The notes below the pieces were generated by a model. The model did no database searches. It worked only from the letters and a program-made list of their open reading frames with translations, and was not told where the DNA came from. From positions 1 through 10,342 of the forward strand of contig DAOVUK010000065.1 in NCBI GenBank assembly GCA_030632625.1: 10,342 bases of DNA, written 5' to 3'. The translations under genes and the position numbers were made by a program. Each line of letters starts with the position of its first letter. Position 1 is the stretch's first letter. The DNA is from Gammaproteobacteria bacterium (GTDB taxonomy: Bacteria; Pseudomonadota; Gammaproteobacteria; GRL18). Below are positions 1-5,741 of this stretch, piece after piece.

Positions 1-30
1 AGAGTAATGAAAAAAGTAAAGTCAAAAAGA

Positions 31-63
31 TTGAGGTGAATCTATCTGATAGATTCACCTCAA
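31..63 (-). terminator. Rho-independent terminator at the end of the nos block
   Basis: Two 16-base arms are perfectly complementary around a single central base. On the minus strand the stem is followed by TCTTTTTGAC, a usable U-tract. It lies about 60 bases beyond the stop codon of the nosB-like gene, so it closes that transcript. The plus-strand side is followed by CTTATTTTAC, so it may also stop transcription arriving from the left. A real RNA hairpin would open a few central bases as its loop. Confidence 0.85.
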
Positions 64-125
64 CTTATTTTACATTAATGACAAGCGTTAATGACAGCTA
101 GTAATGAAAACTGTTAATAAAATTA

Positions 126-1313
126 TTATGATTCATTACGACGTATTAAAGCGATAGCAGCTAATATAGCTGAATTAAGCATCATTAAGCCAAAGCCTAT
201 GTCAGGATAAGAAAACGTTGCAAACTGAGCCACTTTACCTTCACCAAAGACTGTCGGCATAAAGGGTTTAACAGCAAAAGCCCCCATATCATTTAAGGTA
301 TGGCCATACCACCATAACCAGGCGGCATAATCAATAATAAAGAAAACCGGCAGAGCCATAGGCACCAGAATCAAAAGCCAGAATATGGGATTTCTTTTCG
401 CCCGGCTAGCCATTATTAGCAATAATAACATCGCGCCTATCAGGCCAATAAAAACAACATGGGTGGCAATTCTCAAGGTTTTGACCATGGGATCGATTTC
501 ATCCGGATTATTAAAGTAGCGCCCTAAAACCTTACCATAATGCCAGGCCATCAGTTGAAAGCCATTACCGGTCCATTCATCCGAAACCCGATCATTGGCA
601 ATATCATTATCATAGGTATCCCTAAGCTGTAGAATAAGTCCTTGTTTTTGAGAAATAGTGTGAACTGGAGCTGATTCAGACTCTTTTGTTTCTACCTCAT
701 CATCCATGCTTTCAATTTCTCTGCCCGCTAATGAATCTCTTAATTGTTTTAAGGCCCGCTCAGAATCTACGGCTTTAACAGCAGCAGTAAGAGCCATATC
801 ATTAACATCCTGATCCAGTTGATTCATTAATGCATAGAGATAGCCTTCATTCTGATAACTCAGGCCGTCTGTTTTATAAATAGTCATTGTCATCCAGGCT
901 GCATTAAACGCAAATACAACGCCCATAAAATACATGCGTTTTTTCGGATCATTAATGGCAAAAGCGATGACCATAAAAATGAGCAGACTAATTAAGAAAG
1001 GCGAAAAGCCACGTTCAATAGGGCCACCAGCAGCAATAGGATACATACCGACATAGTGGTTAATGGTATCCATCTCATGGACACAGTCCAGTGCTTCTTC
1101 TTCATGAATCTCATCTTTTACCACAAGCCTACAGCCATTAAAGACACCATTCATATGGAAGTTAATGCGCACACCATCAGGAAAAGCTGTTTCGGGATAA
1201 TTGGGTGCAGTTAAAGCAACCCACCAGATAGGATTAAAATAGATTGCGATCATAACGATCACAGAGGCGATAGAAAGCGATGTGATAAATAGGGAACGTT
1301 TTGCATCATTCAT
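126..1313 (-). CDS. nosB: NosB-like six-helix membrane protein of a clade II nos locus
   Basis: A 395-residue inner-membrane protein. Hydrophobic segments lie near residues 8-27, 103-121, 127-146, 282-302, 310-334 and 372-391. The short loops with KKR (124-126) and RAKR (304-307), and the RR near the C-terminus, fit the cytoplasmic side. This places three larger loops (28-102, 147-281, 335-371) in the periplasm. The first loop is rich in possible metal ligands: H53, M54, C61, C77, H79, M81, H86, M90. Residues 334-357 (WWYGH, GAF, KPFMPTVFG) look strongly conserved. NosB is a membrane protein of unknown function known from clade II N2O reductase clusters. The assignment rests on context and on sequence resemblance from memory. 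The ATG is preceded by AAGGA nine bases upstream. The gene lies after a terminator and an extra hairpin, and no clear promoter of its own was found. Confidence 0.68.
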   Translation of the reverse strand: MNDAKRSLFITSLSIASVIVMIAIYFNPIWWVALTAPNYPETAFPDGVRINFHMNGVFNGCRLVVKDEIHEEEALDCVHEMDTINHYVGMYPIAAGGPIERGFSPFLISLLIFMVIAFAINDPKKRMYFMGVVFAFNAAWMTMTIYKTDGLSYQNEGYLYALMNQLDQDVNDMALTAAVKAVDSERALKQLRDSLAGREIESMDDEVETKESESAPVHTISQKQGLILQLRDTYDNDIANDRVSDEWTGNGFQLMAWHYGKVLGRYFNNPDEIDPMVKTLRIATHVVFIGLIGAMLLLLIMASRAKRNPIFWLLILVPMALPVFFIIDYAAWLWWYGHTLNDMGAFAVKPFMPTVFGEGKVAQFATFSYPDIGFGLMMLNSAILAAIALIRRNES

Positions 1314-1366
1314 TGGAGATGATCCTTATTGTGTTAGCATTTCCCACCCCAGGTTTTGCTATGTAC

Positions 1367-1409
1367 TTTTTTATTATATTCACCATAACATAGTGAATAT
1401 AATAAAAAA
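1367..1409. repeat. 17-bp perfect inverted repeat in the nosB leader
   Basis: Arms at 1367-1383 and 1393-1409 pair perfectly over 17 bases around the 9-base loop CATAACATA. The stem is almost all A/T. It sits directly downstream (minus strand) of the terminator at 1409-1443, whose U-tract is one arm of this repeat. It ends about 54 bases before the nosB start. It could be an mRNA-protecting hairpin, an alternative structure competing with the terminator, or a binding site for a dimeric protein. Confidence 0.6.
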
Positions 1410-1443
1410 TCTGGTTACCAAATCTTCAATGTGGTAACCAGAT
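1409..1443 (-). terminator. Terminator after the dihaem cytochrome c gene
   Basis: Twelve-base arms (1409-1420 and 1432-1443; ATCTGGTTACCA and its complement) enclose an 11-base loop. On the minus strand the stem is followed directly by TTTTTTATTATATT. It lies about 38 bases after the stop codon at 1481. It should end or attenuate transcription before nosB. Confidence 0.8.
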
Positions 1444-1480
1444 ACTTAAAATTAAAACTTCTTCTTTAACCTATATCAGT

Positions 1481-2221
1481 TTAATCAAAATCAGGATTCA
1501 GCCAGTCTTTTGAAGGAGCCGCATCACCTTCTGGTAATGGGATACTGGAAACATAACTAATTACGTCAACCATATCTTGCTGAGTGAAGCCTTTAATCTG
1601 ATCAACCATATCCGGGTTGGCATTACGACGCTTGCCGTCACGAATCCATTCAAACTGTCTTAGCATATAGTTATAGTGCTGACCGGAGATTCTGGGATAG
1701 AATTTTGCTTCATCACCCTGACCGATATCACCATGACATTTCACACAGTTGTCTACGTACAGCTTTTTACCTTTAGCCAGATCTGCAGTTGCAGGTCCTT
1801 TGCCGTTATCAGGGTTCATTAGTAGCTTTTGAATATAAGCGGATACATCAGCAATTGCCTGCTCATCACCAATTGATTCTGGTAAAGCAAAAGGATACAT
1901 GGTTGGATTATCACGATTTAGTGCACGAATATCAGCTAACTGTTTAATAATCACTTTTTTATGCTGGCCTGCTAATTGTGGGAATGTACCTTCTTTAGTA
2001 CCCCAGCCTTCTGGTAAATGACAGGCAGAGCAGACTTCATAAACATCCAGACCATTTTCTAAATCAGGAGTTAAATGTAACGCTGCATCCTGTTCACCCC
2101 CACCTTTATTCCAGCCCGCTGCTTTTGCATGCTCATCAGATTGTGAAGATGCAAAAGTTAAACCGCTTACTGCAATTGCTGTCGTAAATGCCAGCATTTT
2201 AATCGCTGATTTTAATTTCAT
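1481..2221 (-). CDS. Periplasmic dihaem cytochrome c (c4-like)
   Basis: A 246-residue exported dihaem cytochrome c, likely an electron carrier to or near nitrous-oxide reductase. Residues 1-25 form a Sec signal peptide (MKLK, hydrophobic core, cut near TFA-SS). Two haem-binding motifs are CSACH (64-68) and CVKCH (159-163). The halves are an internal duplication. PQLAGQH (81-87) followed by RDNPTM matches PRISGQH (176-182) followed by NANPDM, and M108 and M205 are the likely axial ligands. I place the start at the ATG at 2221. It opens a proper signal peptide and has GGGGAG ten bases upstream. An in-frame ATG at 2302 would add 27 residues with no good ribosome site, and it lies upstream of the transcription start predicted from the FNR box. 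The family is clear. The exact partner is inferred from the position beside nosZ, and nosC is a possible but unproven name. Confidence 0.88.
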   Translation of the reverse strand: MKLKSAIKMLAFTTAIAVSGLTFASSQSDEHAKAAGWNKGGGEQDAALHLTPDLENGLDVYEVCSACHLPEGWGTKEGTFPQLAGQHKKVIIKQLADIRALNRDNPTMYPFALPESIGDEQAIADVSAYIQKLLMNPDNGKGPATADLAKGKKLYVDNCVKCHGDIGQGDEAKFYPRISGQHYNYMLRQFEWIRDGKRRNANPDMVDQIKGFTQQDMVDVISYVSSIPLPEGDAAPSKDWLNPDFD

Positions 2222-2320
2222 GTTAGGTGAACTCCCCAATATATTTAAAAAATGTACTTGACTAAGTAATAAAAGGTAATAAAAGTGACGATATTTTTTC
2301 ATATCAAAACTCAGTATACC

Positions 2321-2334
2321 TTGATGAATATCAA
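2321..2334 (-). promoter_or_regulatory. FNR box upstream of the dihaem cytochrome gene
   Basis: TTGAT-GAAT-ATCAA is a perfect match to the palindromic FNR/ANR consensus. If it works as a class II site (centre at -41.5), transcription starts near 2286, about 65 bases before the ATG at 2221. The -10 region there is weak. A 12-base stretch overlapping its right half (ATATCAAAACTC, 2328-2339) recurs at 2301-2312, giving an extra ATCAA half-site 27 bases closer to the gene. Confidence 0.72.
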
Positions 2335-2382
2335 AACTCTCTAATATTTAATAAATTCATATATCAAACAAATACTTATAAC

Positions 2383-2420
2383 CCCAGACATGGTTTTTTA
2401 TTTATTTAACCATGTCTGGG
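2383..2420 (-). terminator. 13-bp hairpin after the monohaem cytochrome gene, possible terminator
   Basis: Arms at 2383-2395 (CCCAGACATGGTT) and 2408-2420 pair perfectly around a 12-base T/A loop. It begins about 40 bases after the stop codon at 2460. On the minus strand it is followed by GTTATAAGTATTTG, which is T-rich but not a clean U-tract. It is either a weak terminator or a hairpin protecting the mRNA 3' end. The next gene has its own FNR box just beyond, which fits a transcript end here. Confidence 0.5.
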
Positions 2421-2459
2421 AGCCGTCCTGGGACGTAAAGTAAGTATGCAAAAATGTGG

Positions 2460-2783
2460 TTACTGCTTAGAAAGCCATTCAGCAATTGCTTTTTTCTCTT
2501 CATCAGTCGTCAGATGAGTAATACCTTTCATTGCAGCAGTCATACCATTATTTCTTTTGCCGCTTTGAATGTCGATCATCTGGTTATACGCATAATCGGC
2601 ATTTTGTCCAGCTAGTTTTGGGTAAGATGGCATAATAGGCGTTTTAGCATCTTTACCATGACAGGCAGAACAACCGCCTTTAGTTGGATCCATATACAAA
2701 GCACCGCCGTCTAAAGCCATTGCACTAGACATAAAACCAGTTGCACAAACAGCAGCTACTGCAATTTGAGTTAATTTTTTCAT
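2460..2783 (-). CDS. Small periplasmic monohaem cytochrome c
   Basis: A 107-residue class I cytochrome c. Residues 1-23 are a Sec signal peptide ending AMA, with cleavage before LDGG. The haem motif is CSACH at 38-42. The segment YPKLAGQ (54-60) and the following helix resemble one domain of the dihaem neighbour. M81 or M85 in NNGMTAAM is the likely sixth ligand. The mature protein is about 84 residues, normal for c5/c553-type carriers. The start is supported by AAGGA eight bases upstream. It lies between nosZ and the dihaem cytochrome but is cut off from nosZ by a strong terminator, so it probably has its own promoter. Its likely job, inferred from context, is soluble electron delivery to the CuA site of NosZ. 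Confidence 0.88.
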   Translation of the reverse strand: MKKLTQIAVAAVCATGFMSSAMALDGGALYMDPTKGGCSACHGKDAKTPIMPSYPKLAGQNADYAYNQMIDIQSGKRNNGMTAAMKGITHLTTDEEKKAIAEWLSKQ

Positions 2784-2920
2784 AATATTTCCTTAATGAT
2801 TCAATTGAATTGTTATCAAAATTTAATTTGAATGGCTGATTATGTCAGCATCCACATTCAGAGTACATTAGTATAACTTAACGGAGTCTGAATAGAGTAG
2901 ATTTTATCTATAAATTACAC

Positions 2921-2936
2921 AGTGAGTTATATCACA
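2921..2936. promoter_or_regulatory. CRP/FNR-family-like palindrome upstream of the monohaem cytochrome
   Basis: AGTGA-GTTATA-TCACA differs at one position from the CRP consensus TGTGA-N6-TCACA. Read as an FNR site it is poor (GTGAT-N4-CTCAC on the minus strand). Its distance from the cytochrome start (about 145 bases) is similar to that of the FNR box from nosZ. A TATACT hexamer on the minus strand at 2870-2875 could be a -10 element, but it is 56 bases away and has no good -35. Confidence 0.35.
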
Positions 2937-2992
2937 CAGTCCACTATCATCATATAAAACAAAAGGGATTTGTAAGATAGTAATAATTTTTA

Positions 2993-3023
2993 CAAAAAAA
3001 GAGGGGACTTTACGCCCCCTCTT
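2993..3023 (-). terminator. Strong rho-independent terminator after nosZ
   Basis: Arms AAGAGGGG (2999-3006) and CCCCTCTT (3016-3023) enclose a 9-base loop. On the minus strand the stem runs straight into a long T-run (2993-3000). It lies about 25 bases beyond the nosZ stop codon. It separates nosZ from the cytochrome genes, so nosZ is probably transcribed mostly alone. Confidence 0.88.
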
Positions 3024-3048
3024 CCTTTAGGTTAAACCAGCTTAAAAG

Positions 3049-5361
3049 TTATTTTTTAATGACTTTTGCGCCGTGCTCTTCCAGATAGGTCTTAGCTCTC
3101 AGACCAATGTCTGCAGTCTTAACCTGATACTGCCAATGTTGACCAGCCCAAAGCGTTGCATTCTGCCAATCACTCTTAGCAGCAGCTGCTTCAGCTTTCT
3201 TCTTAGCACCATCTGCATGACCTAACTGGTCAGTCGCATCTTCAACCAGAGCAACAACAGGTGGGAAGTCTTTATAATTGGTACTGGTGATATAACCAAC
3301 CACTGAGTTAATAATGGCCTGAGTATCATTGTTGGTTTTAACCTGCTTGTCATAATCAGCCTTGGTATAAGCCTGACCTTCCTTCACTTTACCCGCTTTC
3401 GCTTTGTAGCCCTTAGGTTTGACTAACAGATAACCTTCCATCTCCAGGTGCAGTGCTGAACAGAATTCAGTACAGTAGTAAGGATAAACACCTTCTTTAT
3501 GAACTTTGAAAGTCGCACTGACTGTTTTGCCTGGCTCAAGTGATAAGTTCACATTGTGAGCATAGATAGCAAAACCATGAGTTTCATCTTGTGCGCGTTC
3601 CAGATTAGTCAGGTGCAGTTCAATGATATCGCCGGCTTCAGCTTCAATGGTTTCAGGAGTAATGTGTGAACGAATAGTGGTACCCATCACAACAACTGTA
3701 CATTGTCCATTAGCATCACAAGTACGTGTAGTTTTCTCACGACCCGCACGAGCTTTAAACTCAGAACGCTTATCTTCACGCGAGTTCCAGCCAGACTTAT
3801 AACGTACTGCAGGCTTCAGCTTGTCTGCCTTAATCGCTGCAACATAATGTGGCTCACCCAGAGGTACTGCCATGTCATACAGTAATTCCATCTTATCGCC
3901 GCTGATATCAATCAACTGGTGATTTTGAGGATGTAAAGGACCAATAGGATTGAAACGGTCAATTGCCAGTTTATTTAAAGCAACCAGATATTTACCATCC
4001 GGAGAAACTGAATCACCTTCCATAGTCATTAAGTGACCAATGTTATAGTGAATGGCGATCTTATCCAGCACTTCACCTTTACAGTAGTCCCATTTAGCGA
4101 CCATGGAATCAACATATAAAGAAGTATAAACTATACATTTTTTAGAATCATACTGGTTGTGCAAAGGCCCAAGACCCAGTTCTACCTGCTTGTGCAGCAC
4201 ATCTTTCATACCAATAATGGGGATACCATAGGGATCTTTGCCTTCAAACTTTTTGTCTTTAATGGCTTTCATGATTTTAGCAAAGTCATAGACAGAAGCA
4301 TGAGAGTCTAATTTACCCGCGATAATAATGAATTTACCATCGGGTGTAACATCAACACCATGAGGACTCTTTGGCTCAGGGATCAGGAACAGTGCATCGT
4401 TCGCGATCATAGTCTCCATCATTATGACATCATGACCATTAATTTTCGTTGTTTTACCGGCTTTAAACAGTTCAGCCGCTTTCTTCCAGTTCACGACATG
4501 AAGATAATCAGTGTCTTTTGCAGAACAACCCGCCTCATAAGGAGGACGTCCTTTTTCAATACCACCAACATAACGTTCAGTACAGAACGAGTTAGTAAAA
4601 GACCAGCTTGCCGAAGGACCCTTACCAAAGTCAGATAAATCCTGACTATAAGGAGGTGCTTCTACCGAAAAAGACTGCGAAGGATCCAAACGGCCTTTTT
4701 TACGATCAAACTTCCAATAAGTCATACCACCACGGTATTTCTCATTAAAATCTTCCAAAGGTACATATTTATTTTCAAAAGGTGCAGGATATTGTACTGC
4801 TTCAATGACATATTCAGTGTTTTCAGATACAAAAGCACCACCATGAGATGATTTAAAAATAGGGTTGGTCACGATCTGCTTGGTTTCAAAATCGTGCAAA
4901 TCCATTACAGCGATACGTGGATTAGCTTTATCATTAATGAATACATACTTACCATCGTATTCACCATTGGTCTCTGAAAATGCCGGATGGTGAGTATCAC
5001 CATAGGTTATTTCAGTAGGGTGAATCTGGCCGCCGGCAAGAACTTTTTTTGATTCATCATCAAAACCATAACCCTGCCAGGGTTCAGGTGTGAAAACAGC
5101 AACATATTTCAAAATACGCATAGACGGAATGCCGTAGATCATGAGGTGTCCACTCTGACCACCTGAACTGACTGCGATATACTCATCACGTCCACCAGTC
5201 GGAGTATAAGTCTTTGCTGCTGCCAGCAAATCCTTCTGAGTCAGTCCTCTGGCCTTCATCACATCTTCTAAAGATGATGTGGCAGAAGCAGTAGTCACTG
5301 CTCCCATGGCAATACTGACACCAGCTAGCAATGAGACAACGCTCTTGCTTACTATTTTCAT
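3049..5361 (-). CDS. nosZ: Nitrous-oxide reductase, Sec-exported clade II type
   Basis: Periplasmic copper enzyme reducing N2O to N2 in the last step of denitrification. From the ATG at 5361 it has 770 residues. A Sec signal peptide ends ASA at about 27 and lacks the twin-arginine motif of clade I enzymes. The N-terminal propeller carries seven histidines placed as CuZ ligands: H124 and H125 in GDTHHPA, then H173, H334, H401, H443 and H505. The C-terminal cupredoxin domain has the CuA ligands H595, C630, E632 (carbonyl), C634, H638 and M641 in CTEFCSALHLEM. About 120 residues follow (from 650), mainly charged and Ala-rich and apparently helical, without CXXCH. I prefer ATG 5361 over the GTG at 5370. 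AAGGG lies eight bases before the ATG, and the GTG overlaps that ribosome site. An FNR-type promoter lies upstream and a terminator follows. Confidence 0.97.
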   Translation of the reverse strand: MKIVSKSVVSLLAGVSIAMGAVTTASATSSLEDVMKARGLTQKDLLAAAKTYTPTGGRDEYIAVSSGGQSGHLMIYGIPSMRILKYVAVFTPEPWQGYGFDDESKKVLAGGQIHPTEITYGDTHHPAFSETNGEYDGKYVFINDKANPRIAVMDLHDFETKQIVTNPIFKSSHGGAFVSENTEYVIEAVQYPAPFENKYVPLEDFNEKYRGGMTYWKFDRKKGRLDPSQSFSVEAPPYSQDLSDFGKGPSASWSFTNSFCTERYVGGIEKGRPPYEAGCSAKDTDYLHVVNWKKAAELFKAGKTTKINGHDVIMMETMIANDALFLIPEPKSPHGVDVTPDGKFIIIAGKLDSHASVYDFAKIMKAIKDKKFEGKDPYGIPIIGMKDVLHKQVELGLGPLHNQYDSKKCIVYTSLYVDSMVAKWDYCKGEVLDKIAIHYNIGHLMTMEGDSVSPDGKYLVALNKLAIDRFNPIGPLHPQNHQLIDISGDKMELLYDMAVPLGEPHYVAAIKADKLKPAVRYKSGWNSREDKRSEFKARAGREKTTRTCDANGQCTVVVMGTTIRSHITPETIEAEAGDIIELHLTNLERAQDETHGFAIYAHNVNLSLEPGKTVSATFKVHKEGVYPYYCTEFCSALHLEMEGYLLVKPKGYKAKAGKVKEGQAYTKADYDKQVKTNNDTQAIINSVVGYITSTNYKDFPPVVALVEDATDQLGHADGAKKKAEAAAAKSDWQNATLWAGQHWQYQVKTADIGLRAKTYLEEHGAKVIKK

Positions 5362-5462
5362 ATTTTGCACCCTTTTTTATTAAACTTTTTTAAATTCTTC
5401 TTATCATAGAAGAAAGTCACATTCCGTAGAATAACACATTTTAAGTCATATAAAACACAAAG

Positions 5463-5478
5463 TGTGTCATATGACACA
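5463..5478. promoter_or_regulatory. Perfect 16-base palindrome, probable operator in the nosZ leader
   Basis: TGTGTCATATGACACA equals its own reverse complement. It falls about 9-24 bases downstream of the transcription start predicted from the FNR box, a typical place for a repressor. Its GTGTC-N4-GACAC layout has the same 14-base geometry as CRP/FNR-family sites, but the half-site matches no consensus I can name with confidence. Confidence 0.5.
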
Positions 5479-5493
5479 ATTATTGTTCGTGTG

Positions 5494-5535
5494 AATATAG
5501 AACCAACAGGATTTAAAAACATTGATCTATATCAA
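5494..5535 (-). promoter_or_regulatory. FNR-dependent nosZ promoter
   Basis: TTGAT-CTAT-ATCAA at 5522-5535 is a perfect FNR/ANR box. On the minus strand TATATT at 5494-5499 (5 of 6 matches to TATAAT) is centred 32 bases downstream, exactly the spacing of a class II FNR promoter with the activator at -41.5. Transcription would start near 5487, giving a leader of about 126 bases before the ATG at 5361. Confidence 0.8.
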
Positions 5536-5621
5536 AAAGCTTATTTTTTGAGAAAAATTTATTAAAATTGTATAAAATACAAGCATATTTAAGAAAAATA
5601 AGGCCACATATACCCCTATAT

Positions 5622-5664
5622 TTGATCCAAAATAAGACCTTCAAATTTTAAATTGAGTTATACT
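5622..5664 (+). promoter_or_regulatory. Candidate menF promoter with a degenerate FNR-like box
   Basis: TTGAT-CCAA-AATAA (5622-5635) has a perfect left half and three of five matches on the right. TATACT at 5659-5664 is centred 33 bases downstream, one base from the ideal class II spacing. No good -35 hexamer is present, as expected for an activator-dependent promoter. Transcription would start near 5671, about 70 bases before menF. In AT-rich DNA such a match can arise by chance. Confidence 0.35.
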
Positions 5665-5741
5665 GAAAATTTCCAGGAATCTAAAATTACTTCAGGCGCA
5701 GAGCATTATAATAAGATGATTATAATACAAAGTGGTAATAA

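Larger units (their letters stand above)
5362..5741. promoter_or_regulatory. Divergent nosZ/menF promoter region, no gene
   Basis: This AT-rich stretch of 380 bases holds no convincing ORF. It carries the nosZ promoter and FNR box, a 16-base palindrome in the likely nosZ leader, and a 7-bp hairpin in that leader (TTCTTCT at 5395-5401 pairing with 5408-5414). Toward menF it has TATACT at 5659-5664 and two copies of ATTATAATA (5705-5713 and 5719-5727), each containing TATAAT but without a good -35. The menF start has only a weak AGTGG ribosome site. Confidence 0.7.

Noticed and set aside
75..96. Direct repeat TTAATGACA at 75-83 and 88-96
   Set aside because: Two short copies in AT-rich DNA after the nosB stop codon; no associated structure or gene, probably chance.
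2799..2819. Palindrome ATTCAATTGAAT and a TGAAT-N4-ATCAA match before the monohaem cytochrome
   Set aside because: The FNR match is poor on one side and lies within about 35 bases of the start codon, too close for an activator site.
3049..3420. Haem-binding domain at the NosZ C-terminus
   Set aside because: No CXXCH motif is present after the CuA domain.
4360..4638. Plus-strand open frame opposite nosZ
   Set aside because: It is antisense to the conserved NosZ propeller region and its translation resembles no protein.
5368..5370. GTG start for nosZ giving three extra residues
   Set aside because: The GTG overlaps the AAGGG ribosome site, which is correctly spaced for the ATG at 5361.
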